Source of the DNA: Planctomycetaceae bacterium
Lineage (GTDB): Bacteria > Planctomycetota > Phycisphaerae > Phycisphaerales > SM1A02
Direction of reading: 5' to 3'
Assembly (NCBI GenBank): GCA_027488415.1
Contig: JAIYBS010000344.1
Span: forward strand, 1 to 9,302
Length of the DNA stretch: 9,302 nucleotides
The notes beneath the pieces are model-generated. The model worked only from the letters and a program-made list of their open reading frames with translations, was not told where the DNA came from and ran no database searches. This document shows, piece by piece, positions 1 to 6,948 of this stretch. The position numbers and the translations under genes were made by a program. Numbering within the stretch: position 1 is the stretch's first letter; each line of letters opens with the position of its first letter.

Positions 1-673
1 CCTGCCAGGGCTCTGCGCCCCAGGTGGTGCGGACGCCCTTCGTGTCGAGGATGTCCTTCGCGGCCCAGGGAATGCCGTGCAGCGGACCGCGTGCCTTCCC
101 GGCGGCGAGCTCGCCGTCCATCGCGCGTGCGCGCTCGAGCGCCTGCTCGCGCATCACCGTGATCGCGCAGCGCAGGGTCGGGTTCATCCGGTCGAACCGA
201 TCCAGCGCGAGCTGCGTGAGCCGCTCGCTCGTCACGAGCTTCGCGCGGAGCATCGCGCCGAGCATCGGGATGTTCGCCCAGCAGAGATCCTCATCGGTCG
301 GTCGGCCCGGGCGCAGCCTGAACTGCGGGACCTCGGTCGGGTCGCCGTCCGCGGTCACCGGGATCGCGGGGCTCTCGGGCAGGTCTGCCCGGAACGCCTC
401 CGCGGGCGGCAGCGAGTTCGCGATGGCGACGCCGGATCGCCGCCGTGCCGCGAGCTGGGCGCGGAGCTCGCCGATCGTCCGCAGGATCTGCGCGCGCTCC
501 GCGTCGGAGAAGCTGATTCCCGCGAGCTTCTCGGCCTCGGCGAGCGTCGCGGCGGTGACCTCGTCCTCGAGGACGTTTCCGCCTGCAGCCGACGAGGACC
601 GCGCGAGCGCGGTGCCTGCCGCGGCCACCGCCGCGGCCCGGAGCAGGAACGTCCGTCGGTCGGCGGGGGCCAT
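1..673 (-). CDS. Amidase signature family protein, Tat-exported (N-terminal 224 residues; 3' end beyond the window)
   Basis: Reading the minus strand from the ATG at 673-671 gives an open frame that runs off the left edge. Residues 5-12 (DRRTFLLR) followed by an alanine-rich hydrophobic stretch form a twin-arginine signal. Residues about 40-75 form a charged helical segment of the kind I associate with the N-terminal extension of exported amidases. Near the edge, LHGIPWAAKDILDTKG is the diagnostic start of the amidase signature fold; the Lys in AAKD (residue 206) would be the triad lysine. The Ser-cisSer pair and GGSSGG segment lie outside the window, so activity cannot be judged. The family hydrolyses amide bonds. 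With a Tat signal, this one probably acts outside the cytoplasm on small amides or peptides and is not the tRNA amidotransferase GatA, which it resembles in sequence. It is divergent from msrBA with a 68-bp gap. Confidence 0.85.
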   Translation of the reverse strand, partial: MAPADRRTFLLRAAAVAAAGTALARSSSAAGGNVLEDEVTAATLAEAEKLAGISFSDAERAQILRTIGELRAQLAARRRSGVAIANSLPPAEAFRADLPESPAIPVTADGDPTEVPQFRLRPGRPTDEDLCWANIPMLGAMLRAKLVTSERLTQLALDRFDRMNPTLRCAITVMREQALERARAMDGELAAGKARGPLHGIPWAAKDILDTKGVRTTWGAEPWQ

Positions 674-741
674 CGGCTTCAGACTACGCGCAGTGCATGG
701 CGGTACCCGTCCCGGTCGCCTACGCTTTCCGTTAGTCCCCG
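674..741. promoter_or_regulatory. Divergent intergenic region between amidase and msrBA
   Basis: These 68 bases separate two divergent start codons and must hold the amidase promoter, and the msrBA promoter unless that gene is expressed otherwise. I see no convincing -35/-10 pair on either strand. TACGCT at 721-726 is a poor -10 candidate on the plus strand. Neither start has a clear Shine-Dalgarno. The regulatory role is inferred from gene arrangement only. Confidence 0.35.
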
Positions 742-1920
742 ATGAGAATCGCCTCCGCCATCCTCTGCTCGATCGCGGCGCTCGCCTGCGCCGCCGCATC
801 CGCCTGCACGCCCCCGGAACCGGGGTCCACGCCCATGACTGCCAAGCCAACCAAGCCCACGCCCGCGCGCTCCCAGTCCGGCTACGACGTCACGCCGCTC
901 TCCCGCGAGAAGGTCAAGGAGCTCGCGTCCAAGCTCGACCCCGAGGCGTATCGCGTGACGCAGAACGCGGGCACCGAGCCGGCCTTCTGCGGCAACCTGC
1001 TCGACAACAAGAAGCAGGGCACCTACGCGTGCGTCGTCTGCGGCCTGCCGCTCTTCTCGAGCGAGCACAAGTTCAACTCAGGCACCGGCTGGCCGAGCTT
1101 CTACGCGCCGGTCGACCCCGCGCACGTCAGCGAGAAGTCCGACACCAGCCACGGCATGGTTCGCGACGAGATCAACTGCGCCCGCTGCGGCGCGCACCTC
1201 GGCCACGTGTTCGACGACGGACCGCGGCCGACCGGGCTCCGCTACTGCCTCAACTCGGCGTCGCTGCGCTTCTACGACAAGGGCGCGCTTCCCGCGGACG
1301 CGCTGACCAAGGACCCGACCGGGCTCGCGCGCGGCGAGGCCGCCGCGACCACCGCCGACTCGAAGAAGGATGCACCCATGCCCGAGACCACGATGACCGC
1401 GTACTTCGCCGGCGGCTGCTTCTGGGGCGTCGAGCACTGGTTCTCCGTGTGCCCGGGCGTGAAGGACGCCGTCAGCGGCTACATGGGCGGCAAGACCGAC
1501 AGCCCGACCTACCGCCAGGTCTGCGAGCACGGCACCGGCCACGCCGAGGTCGTGAAGGTCGTGTTCGACCCGTCGAAGGTCAGCTTCAAGCAGCTCCTTC
1601 AGGGCTTCTTCATGATCCACGACCCGACGCAGCTGAACCGGCAGGGCCCCGACGTCGGCGACCAGTACCGCTCGGCCGTCTTCTGCACCTCGGCGGAGCA
1701 GGCGAAGGCGACGCGCGACTACATCGCCGAGCTGACCGCCGCGAAGGCGTTCGGCAACAAGCCGATCGTCACCCAGGTGGTCGAGGGCACCACGACCTTC
1801 TGGCCTGCCGAGGACTACCACCAGGACTACGTCGACCGGACCGGCCGCGCCTGCCACGGCTCGAACCCGTGGCCGGCGGTGTTCGGGACCGCCGCGAAGC
1901 CCGCCGCCGCCGGTCATTGA
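742..1920 (+). CDS. msrBA: Exported bifunctional peptide methionine sulfoxide reductase, MsrB-MsrA fusion
   Basis: Reduces both diastereomers of methionine sulfoxide in proteins. Residues 1-22 form a hydrophobic export signal; Cys16 or Cys22 could be lipidated, but the lipobox is poor. The MsrB domain (about 48-180) has zinc cysteines 97/100 (CVVC) and 146/149 (CARC), plus catalytic Cys169 in [11 protein letters not shown]. The usual resolving Cys is Thr in SGTGWPSF, and Cys83 in PAFCG may take that role. A 35-residue charged linker follows. The MsrA domain (about 216-375) has GGCFWGVE with catalytic Cys226, the TGHAEVV strand and EDYHQDY; Cys371 near the end is a candidate resolving residue. 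All key residues are present. The order is B then A, whereas the fusions I know best (Neisseria PilB, streptococcal MsrAB) are A then B. The ATG at 742 is chosen because it supplies the signal peptide; Met32 would give a cytoplasmic form. The M28 peptidase gene follows 46 bp later. Confidence 0.95.
   Translation: MRIASAILCSIAALACAAASACTPPEPGSTPMTAKPTKPTPARSQSGYDVTPLSREKVKELASKLDPEAYRVTQNAGTEPAFCGNLLDNKKQGTYACVVCGLPLFSSEHKFNSGTGWPSFYAPVDPAHVSEKSDTSHGMVRDEINCARCGAHLGHVFDDGPRPTGLRYCLNSASLRFYDKGALPADALTKDPTGLARGEAAATTADSKKDAPMPETTMTAYFAGGCFWGVEHWFSVCPGVKDAVSGYMGGKTDSPTYRQVCEHGTGHAEVVKVVFDPSKVSFKQLLQGFFMIHDPTQLNRQGPDVGDQYRSAVFCTSAEQAKATRDYIAELTAAKAFGNKPIVTQVVEGTTTFWPAEDYHQDYVDRTGRACHGSNPWPAVFGTAAKPAAAGH
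1366..1380 (+). promoter_or_regulatory. Internal Shine-Dalgarno and ATG at the MsrB/MsrA junction
   Basis: AAGGA at 1366-1370 lies seven bases before an in-frame ATG at 1378-1380 (Met213), and translation from there begins [17 protein letters not shown], a complete stand-alone MsrA start. This is a better ribosome binding site than the one before the fusion gene's own start. It may give a separate cytoplasmic MsrA, or be a relic of an msrB-msrA operon that fused in frame. The site is seen directly; its use is inferred. Confidence 0.35.
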
Positions 1921-1966
1921 CGCGGTGAGCAACCGTGGCAGTCCCGGTCGGTAGGTACGGGCTGAG

Positions 1967-4183
1967 ATGGCCCGCCCAGGCGTCACCATGACCGCAGCCC
2001 TCGCCGCGTGCGCACTCGCGCTCGCGACGGTGTCGCCCGGCGCTGCACGCGCCGCCGATGCGCAGCCCGCCCAGCACCGCGGCGCCGATCGCCTGCTCTC
2101 GGCCGTGAACGCGGTCCCGTCCGCGAAGAGCCTCGCGTCGTGGCACGACCTGCTCGGGAGCGAGCCGCACGTCGCGGGAACGAGCGGCGACGAGCGCGAG
2201 ATCGCGCGCCTGCGCGACGCGTTCGTCGCGATGGGCCTCTCGACCTCGGTCGAGGAATTCGACGCGCTCCTCCCGCAGCCCATCGACGCCATCGTCGAGA
2301 TCGTCGGCGGCGCGGACCTTCCGCCGGCCGCGCCCGGCGGCCGCCGCGGCGTGATCGCGCTTCCCACCGTCGAGCGGAACCTCGCGATCGACCCTGCCAC
2401 CGCGCATCCCGGGCTCGGCTTCGGATGGAACGCCTACAGCGCGAGCGGCGACGTGACGGCCGGCATCGTCTACGCGAACTACGGCACGAAGCAGGACTTC
2501 GCGAAGCTGAAGGAGTGGGGCATCGACTGCCGCGGCAAGATCGTGCTCGCCCGCTACGGCGGGAACTTCCGCGGCTACAAGGCGAAGTTCGCGGAGGAGG
2601 CCGGTGCCGCCGCGCTCCTCATCTTCACCGACCCCGCGGACGCGGGCAGCGTGAAGGGCAAGGTGTGGCCGGAGGGCGGATGGGCCAACGACACCTGCGT
2701 GCAGCGCGGCTCGATCTTCGCGTCCGACCAGCCGGGCGATCCGCTGACGCCGGGCACCGCGTCCGTTCCCGGCGGCCCGCGAGCGGACCTCTCCACGCTG
2801 CCGCTGCCGCGGATCCCGGTGCAGCCGATCGGCTACGCCGCCGCCGCGGAGATCGTGCGCCGCATGGAGGGCAAGCCCGTCCCGGCCGAGTCCGGCTGGA
2901 AGGGCGTGATTCCCTTCGAGTACCGCCTCGCCGGCGGCGACGCGCTGCAGGTGCGGGTGAAGGTCGAGCAGGACCGTGCCATCCGGCGCACCGCGAACGT
3001 GGTCGCGACGCTGCGGGGCGCCACGCATCCCGACGAGTGGGTGATCATCGGCTGCCACCACGACGCGTGGGGCTTCGGCGCGGCGGATCCGCTCGCCGGC
3101 ACGATCGCGCTGATGGAGTCGGCGAGGAGCTTCGCCGAGGCCGCGCGCAAGGGGCTCCGGCCGGCGCGCAGCGTGGTCTTCGCCGCGTGGGGCGCCGAGG
3201 AATTCGGCATCATCGGGAGCACCGAGTGGGTCGAGGGCAACCGCGAGCGCCTGCTGCGCGGCGCCGTCGCGTACCTGAACCTCGACATGGCCTCGATGGG
3301 CCCGAACTTCGGCGCCTCGTGCTCGCCGAGCCTGCGCGAGGCGATGCTCGGCGCCACCGTCCGCGTGCCGCAGGCGCGCGGCGCGGCGGGCGAGACCGTG
3401 TACGACCGCATGTCGGGCGGCGGGCGCAAGGACCCGCAGTTCGGCGACCTCGGCGGCGGCTCGGATCACGTCGCGTTCAATTGCCACGTCGGAGTCGCGA
3501 GCGCATCGCTCGGCGGCGGCGGCAGCGAGGGCAACAGCTACCACTCGAACTACGACACGATCGCGTGGTACCGATCCACCGTGGGCGAGGACTACGAGCC
3601 GGCGCTGATGGTGACGCGCATGACGAACGCGCTCGCCGCGAGCCTCGCGGAGCCGCCGGTCGTGCCGCTGAGCGCCGCGCGCCACGGCGTCGACGGGCAG
3701 CGGATGCTTCGCCGTCTCCGCGAGCGCGTGACGGACCCGGCGGCGGGTGCCGCGGTCGATGCGCTGGTCGAGCGCGCGGGTCGCGCCGCCGCGGCGGGCG
3801 CGCAGCTTGATGCCTCCCTCGCGTCGGCCATGTCGCTGCTCGAGTCGCGCCGAGGCCAGGCCTCCGTCCGCGACCTCTGCGCACGCGCGGACGCCGCGCT
3901 ACTCTCGCTCGACCGCGCCTGGCTCGACGACGCGGGGCTCGAGGGGCGCGCCTGGTACCGGAGCATGCTCGCGGCGACCGATCGGGACAGCGGCTACGCC
4001 GCGACGATGCTCCCGCTCCTCACCGAGGCCGTGGATGCCGGCGACCCCAAGCGGATCGTCGCGGCGGCCGACCGCTACCAGCGGGTCTTCGACCGGCTCG
4101 ACCGCGGCATCGAGGCTGGGCGTGCCGCGGTGCAGGCCCTCTCGCTCGGGGATGGGCCGCCGGCGCCACTCGGCGGCCGCTGA
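1967..4183 (+). CDS. Secreted M28 metallopeptidase, glutamate carboxypeptidase II / transferrin receptor-like
   Basis: 738 residues, close to the roughly 750 of human glutamate carboxypeptidase II, with the same domain order. A signal peptide covers about 1-30 (hydrophobic 9-22, then ARAA). A PA (protease-associated) insert lies at about 155-300. The di-zinc peptidase core is at about 340-560, and an alanine-rich helical C-terminus (about 575-725) matches the dimerisation domain. All expected metal and catalytic residues align by motif: His364 (GCHHDAW), Asp374 (FGAADP), general base Glu411 and zinc ligand Glu412 (AWGAEEFG), Asp440 (YLNLD) and His526 (SYHSNYDT). It should be an active zinc exopeptidase or carboxypeptidase acting outside the cytoplasm on small peptides; the substrate cannot be read from sequence. 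The upstream ATG (1967) is used; the ATG at 1988 would also leave an intact signal peptide. It sits 46 bp behind msrBA and may share its transcript. Confidence 0.93.
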   Translation: MARPGVTMTAALAACALALATVSPGAARAADAQPAQHRGADRLLSAVNAVPSAKSLASWHDLLGSEPHVAGTSGDEREIARLRDAFVAMGLSTSVEEFDALLPQPIDAIVEIVGGADLPPAAPGGRRGVIALPTVERNLAIDPATAHPGLGFGWNAYSASGDVTAGIVYANYGTKQDFAKLKEWGIDCRGKIVLARYGGNFRGYKAKFAEEAGAAALLIFTDPADAGSVKGKVWPEGGWANDTCVQRGSIFASDQPGDPLTPGTASVPGGPRADLSTLPLPRIPVQPIGYAAAAEIVRRMEGKPVPAESGWKGVIPFEYRLAGGDALQVRVKVEQDRAIRRTANVVATLRGATHPDEWVIIGCHHDAWGFGAADPLAGTIALMESARSFAEAARKGLRPARSVVFAAWGAEEFGIIGSTEWVEGNRERLLRGAVAYLNLDMASMGPNFGASCSPSLREAMLGATVRVPQARGAAGETVYDRMSGGGRKDPQFGDLGGGSDHVAFNCHVGVASASLGGGGSEGNSYHSNYDTIAWYRSTVGEDYEPALMVTRMTNALAASLAEPPVVPLSAARHGVDGQRMLRRLRERVTDPAAGAAVDALVERAGRAAAAGAQLDASLASAMSLLESRRGQASVRDLCARADAALLSLDRAWLDDAGLEGRAWYRSMLAATDRDSGYAATMLPLLTEAVDAGDPKRIVAAADRYQRVFDRLDRGIEAGRAAVQALSLGDGPPAPLGGR

Positions 4184-4365
4184 CCTCTCAGGGTCCCGGA
4201 ATCCGGGGTTCTGTGGAGAATTCGGCACCCCGACCCTCGGCGGATGCCCCGGATCCTTGCACCCCTCCGATTCCGAGAACATCATTCTGCAAATGCGATC
4301 CGTTTGCGGGCCCCATGCGTACTGTTGGAGCCGATACTGACTGTCCTTACCGGAGCAACCCACAC
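4184..4365. other. 182-bp intergenic region before the sugar dehydrogenase
   Basis: Non-coding gap between the M28 peptidase and the dehydrogenase. Just after the peptidase stop, CCCGGA-A-TCCGGG (4195-4207) is a perfect 6-bp inverted repeat, too tight and lacking a T-run to be a confident terminator. GCAAA...TTTGC (arms 4289-4293 and 4303-4307) is a short inverted repeat in the least GC-rich part and could be an operator. GATACT at 4333-4338 resembles a -10 box but has no -35 at proper spacing. A promoter for the dehydrogenase probably lies here, but I cannot place it. Confidence 0.4.
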
Positions 4366-4368
4366 ATG
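4352..4368 (+). promoter_or_regulatory. Ribosome binding site that fixes the sugar dehydrogenase start
   Basis: GGAG at 4352-4355 lies ten bases before the ATG at 4366-4368. The frame is open further upstream to a GTG at 4213 and an ATG at 4315, but only the 4366 start has both a Shine-Dalgarno and an immediate, well-formed signal peptide. Confidence 0.55.
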
Positions 4369-5754
4369 AAGGCTTCCTCGATCCTCGTTGCGGCACTTGC
4401 CGCCGCCGTCACCGCCCCCGTGCTCGCGCAGACCGCGATCGACACGAAGCGCATCATCAGCACCGGGCTCGTCTTCCCGACTTTCATCACGCACGCCCCC
4501 GGCGACGACACGCGCCTCTTCGTTCTCGAGAAGGCCGGTCGCATCCGCATCGTCAACCTCGCAACGAACACGCTGCTCGCGACCTCGTTCCTCGACATCG
4601 ACCCGCTCGTGACCGGCGGCGCCTCGGTGAGCGACGAGCAGGGCCTGCTCGGGCTCGCCTTCGACCCGGACTACGCGACCAACGGCCAGTTCTACGTCTA
4701 CTACACGGGCAGCGGCACGAACAACGTGGCTCGCTACACGGTGTCCGCGAACCCGAACGTCGCGAACACCACCGGCGTCATCATGATGACGTGGACCGAC
4801 CCCTTCACGAACCACAACGGCGGTTGGATGGACTTCGGTCCGGACGGCAACCTCTACATCTCGACCGGTGACGGCGGCAGCGCGAACGACCCCGGCAACC
4901 GCGCGCAGAACCTGGCGGACCGCAACGGCAAGATCCACCGCATCAAGCCGACGGTCGGCGGCGCCTCGCCGTACTACACGGTTCCGGCGAGCAATCCGTT
5001 CGTCGGCGGCGCGACCACCGCGGACGACACCGTGTGGGCCTACGGCCTGCGCAACGCGTGGCGCTGCTCGTTCGACCGCGAGACCGGCGACCTCTGGATC
5101 GCGGACGTCGGACAGAACGCGGTCGAGGAGATCAACTTCCAGGCCGCCGGCACCGGCGCGGGCCGCAACTACGGATGGCGCTGCACCGAGGGCACGTCGA
5201 ACACGGGCCTCACCGGCTGCACCTTCGGCAGCCCGACGCTCACCGCGCCGATCCACACCTACACCCACGTGGCCGGCACCACCGGCGGCTACTCGCTGAC
5301 CGGCGGCTACGTCTACCGCGGCTGCCGCATCCCGGACCTGCAGGGCACGTACTTCTTCGCCGACTACGTCAACGCCAACATCTGGACGTTCCGCTACAAC
5401 GCGGCGACGAACACCAAGTCCGAGTTCCAGAACCGCAACTCGACGCTCGGCACCTCGGTCGAGGGCGGCGTCGTGAACCAGTACGCGACCTTCGGCGAGG
5501 ATGCCAACGGCGAGCTGTACATCGCCGACCACGGCGGCCAGATCTACAAGATCATCCCCGCGTCGGGCGACGGACCGTGCGCGCCGCCGCCGGCTCCCGG
5601 CGACCTGAACGGCGACGGGCGCGTCGACGGCGCCGACCTCGGCCTGCTGCTCGCGGGCTGGGGTACCTGCGGCACGCCGTGCCCGGGTGACCTCGACGCC
5701 AACGGCGTCGTGAACGGTGCCGACATCGGCATCCTGCTCGGCAGCTGGGGTTGA
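4366..5754 (+). CDS. Exported PQQ-dependent sugar dehydrogenase (glucose/sorbosone dehydrogenase family) with C-terminal dockerin-like repeats
   Basis: A 462-residue exported quinoprotein. Residues 1-21 form a signal peptide ending VLAQ. Residues about 25-398 form a six-bladed propeller of the soluble glucose / aldose sugar dehydrogenase type. Visible motifs are LFVLEKAGRIRIV (51-63), DEQGLLGLAFDPDY (90-103), NHNGGWMDFGPDGNLYISTGDGG (149-171), YGLRNAWRCSFD (226-237), WIADVGQNAVEEIN (244-257) and NYGW (268-271). His150 matches the catalytic base that abstracts the C1 hydroxyl proton; Asp169 in GDGG and Arg229 are in the expected calcium/PQQ region. Residues 411-462 are a tandem pair of calcium-loop repeats. 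The expected reaction is oxidation of an aldose to the lactone with PQQ; the acceptor and sugar are unknown, and no PQQ synthesis gene is in the window. It appears monocistronic: a gap lies upstream and a strong hairpin downstream. Family members outside the sugar dehydrogenases exist, so substrate class is inference. Confidence 0.9.
   Translation: MKASSILVAALAAAVTAPVLAQTAIDTKRIISTGLVFPTFITHAPGDDTRLFVLEKAGRIRIVNLATNTLLATSFLDIDPLVTGGASVSDEQGLLGLAFDPDYATNGQFYVYYTGSGTNNVARYTVSANPNVANTTGVIMMTWTDPFTNHNGGWMDFGPDGNLYISTGDGGSANDPGNRAQNLADRNGKIHRIKPTVGGASPYYTVPASNPFVGGATTADDTVWAYGLRNAWRCSFDRETGDLWIADVGQNAVEEINFQAAGTGAGRNYGWRCTEGTSNTGLTGCTFGSPTLTAPIHTYTHVAGTTGGYSLTGGYVYRGCRIPDLQGTYFFADYVNANIWTFRYNAATNTKSEFQNRNSTLGTSVEGGVVNQYATFGEDANGELYIADHGGQIYKIIPASGDGPCAPPPAPGDLNGDGRVDGADLGLLLAGWGTCGTPCPGDLDANGVVNGADIGILLGSWG
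5596..5751 (+). repeat. Tandem dockerin-like EF-hand repeats encoded at the end of the sugar dehydrogenase
   Basis: Two 23-residue copies at residues 411-433 and 440-462, 29 residues apart in phase: PGDLNGDGRVDGADLGLLLAGWG and PGDLDANGVVNGADIGILLGSWG differ at seven or so positions. Each has the Ca-loop pattern D-x-N/D-x-D/N-G-x-V-x-x-x-D (Asp413, Asn415, Asp417, Asp424; Asp442, Asp444, Asn446, Asp453). Cys435 and Cys439 in the connector could form a disulfide. I associate this form with exported planctomycete proteins; its binding partner is unknown and no cohesin is seen here. Confidence 0.75.
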
Positions 5755-5790
5755 TGCTTGGGGTTGATCCCCTCCGACACCGTGACCATC

Positions 5791-5830
5791 CGCCGCGCCG
5801 CGCGTCCCTGACGCGCGGCGCGGTGCGTTT
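5791..5830 (+). terminator. Rho-independent terminator-like hairpin after the sugar dehydrogenase
   Basis: CCGCGCCGCGCGT (5793-5805) pairs perfectly with ACGCGCGGCGCGG (5811-5823) around a five-base loop, CCCTG. A further G-T and C-G pair can extend the stem to 15. Only a three-T run (5828-5830) follows, so it is a GC-rich stem with a weak U-tract, as is common in high-GC genomes. It lies 36 bp past the stop codon and separates two transcription units. Confidence 0.7.
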
Positions 5831-5847
5831 CCGAGGCACCGAACCCC

Positions 5848-5865
5848 TAGAATCGGTCCGGAGGA
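5848..5865 (+). promoter_or_regulatory. Candidate -10 box and Shine-Dalgarno for the DUF1573 operon
   Basis: TAGAAT at 5848-5853 matches the -10 consensus at five of six bases, but no good -35 lies at 16-18 bp and the implied transcript would begin almost on the ribosome binding site. GGAGGA at 5860-5865, seven bases before the ATG at 5873, is the clearest Shine-Dalgarno of any gene start in this window. The ribosome site is solid; the promoter call is weak. Confidence 0.4.
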
Positions 5866-5872
5866 TCCACCG

Positions 5873-6925
5873 ATGCTTGCCGCCGCACTCACTGCCCTGT
5901 CGGTCCTGTCCGTCGTCCAGGGCGTTCCCGCCGCGCGCCCGCCGATGCAGGCGCCGGCCGCGGCGCGCGTGCCGCTGCTCGTCGATCCGCCCATCGTGAA
6001 CTTCGGCACGGTCGCGCCGGGCACCAAGCACCCGGCGCGGTTCGTCCTGCGAAACGCGGGCGCCGTCCCGCTCACCATCGAGCGCGCCGCCCCCAGCTGC
6101 AAGTGCACCGACATCTCCGACATCGTCGGCAAGGTCATCGAGCCGGGAGGCAGCCTCGAGCTCACCGCCGCGCTTCAGGTGCCGAAGTCGCCCGGCGAGA
6201 AGGATGCAAAGGTGATGATCTCCGTCGCCGGCCAGCCGGGCATGGTGCTCGCGCAGATGGTCGCCGAGGTCACCCAGCCCGTGCGCTGCGCGCCCGCCTA
6301 CGTCGACGCGCTGAAGGGCGTGCAGGAAGGCACGGTCGCGTTCTCGTCGGTGGACGGCAAGCCATTCCGCATCACCTCCGCCGGCGGGCGGCCGCCGATC
6401 TTCGTCGGCTTCGACCCGGCGAAGGACGCGCCGCGCTCGCAGTACCAGCTCCGCTGGAGGCTCGCCGACATCGGACCGAGCGCGCCGCCGCAGTGGTGGG
6501 TCGTCGACACCGACCGCGCGGACTGCCCGCAGGTCCCGCTTCGCATCCGCCACGAGACCACCGGGGTGCGCTTCGACCCGAACTCCCACGTTCGCTTCTG
6601 GTTTCCGCCCGAGAGCATCGTCCTCGCGGGCGTGGTGAAGGCCGGCACGCCGATCGCGCTCTCGACCACGATCGAGCACGTGAACCCCGCGGCGCAGGGC
6701 CGCGTGACCGCTCCCGCGTGGGGCGACGTCTCGTCCGTCTCGGTCGCCGCGGGGCAGGGCAACGCGAAGCTGGTCTCCGCCACGAAGCGCGGCACCGACT
6801 TCGTCGACGTCTCGTTCACCTTCACGCCGGCCGCCGGTCCCGCGGGGCCGCGGTACGTCCCGGTCGAGATCGCGACCCCCACCGGCAAGGGACTGGTCTT
6901 CGTCGCGGTGACGGTCGTCCCGTGA
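5873..6925 (+). CDS. Exported DUF1573 (Ig-like) domain protein
   Basis: 350 residues of unknown function. Residues 1-20 form a hydrophobic export signal lacking the usual basic start. Residues about 38-120 are a DUF1573 domain: VNFGTVAPGTK (42-52), the beta-strand core FVLRNAGAVPLTI (57-69) and the signature PSCKCTD (74-80), whose two cysteines could bind metal or form a bond. A second, more divergent beta-rich segment begins near QPVRCAPAYVDALKGV (135-150) and includes a dGKPFRITSAGG-like strand (161-172). The remainder (about 180-350) is also beta-rich with no motif I know. DUF1573 resembles the ASH/MSP Ig-like fold and usually occurs in surface or periplasmic proteins of Planctomycetes and Bacteroidetes, which fits a structural or binding role. 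It heads an operon with a strong ribosome site, and its stop overlaps a possible GTG start of the next gene (GTGA at 6922-6925). Confidence 0.85.
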   Translation: MLAAALTALSVLSVVQGVPAARPPMQAPAAARVPLLVDPPIVNFGTVAPGTKHPARFVLRNAGAVPLTIERAAPSCKCTDISDIVGKVIEPGGSLELTAALQVPKSPGEKDAKVMISVAGQPGMVLAQMVAEVTQPVRCAPAYVDALKGVQEGTVAFSSVDGKPFRITSAGGRPPIFVGFDPAKDAPRSQYQLRWRLADIGPSAPPQWWVVDTDRADCPQVPLRIRHETTGVRFDPNSHVRFWFPPESIVLAGVVKAGTPIALSTTIEHVNPAAQGRVTAPAWGDVSSVSVAAGQGNAKLVSATKRGTDFVDVSFTFTPAAGPAGPRYVPVEIATPTGKGLVFVAVTVVP

Positions 6926-6948
6926 GCCTCGACCCGCAGGCAGTCTCG

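Noticed and set aside
24..1928. 634-codon plus-strand open frame overlapping the amidase and msrBA
   Set aside because: Its translation is Arg/Ala/Ser-rich and shows no motif, while two recognisable genes occupy the same DNA in other frames. It is a shadow caused by high GC and few stops.
1769..3685. 638-codon minus-strand open frame opposite the M28 peptidase
   Set aside because: Low-complexity Arg/Ala/Val/His composition, antisense to a gene with all catalytic residues conserved.
4213..4365. In-frame upstream extension of the sugar dehydrogenase (GTG 4213 or ATG 4315)
   Set aside because: It would bury a good signal peptide 17-51 residues inside the protein, and the added residues look like untranslated sequence; ATG 4366 has GGAG upstream.
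5747..5772. Direct repeat GGGGTTGAT (5747-5755, 5760-5768) and mini-hairpin GGGG-TTGAT-CCCC
   Set aside because: The first copy is the end of the coding sequence; a 9-base repeat and a 4-bp stem are explained by chance, and a far stronger hairpin lies just downstream.
4282..6165. 627-codon minus-strand open frame opposite the sugar dehydrogenase
   Set aside because: No family motif, and it spans the terminator hairpin and the DUF1573 start; an antisense shadow.
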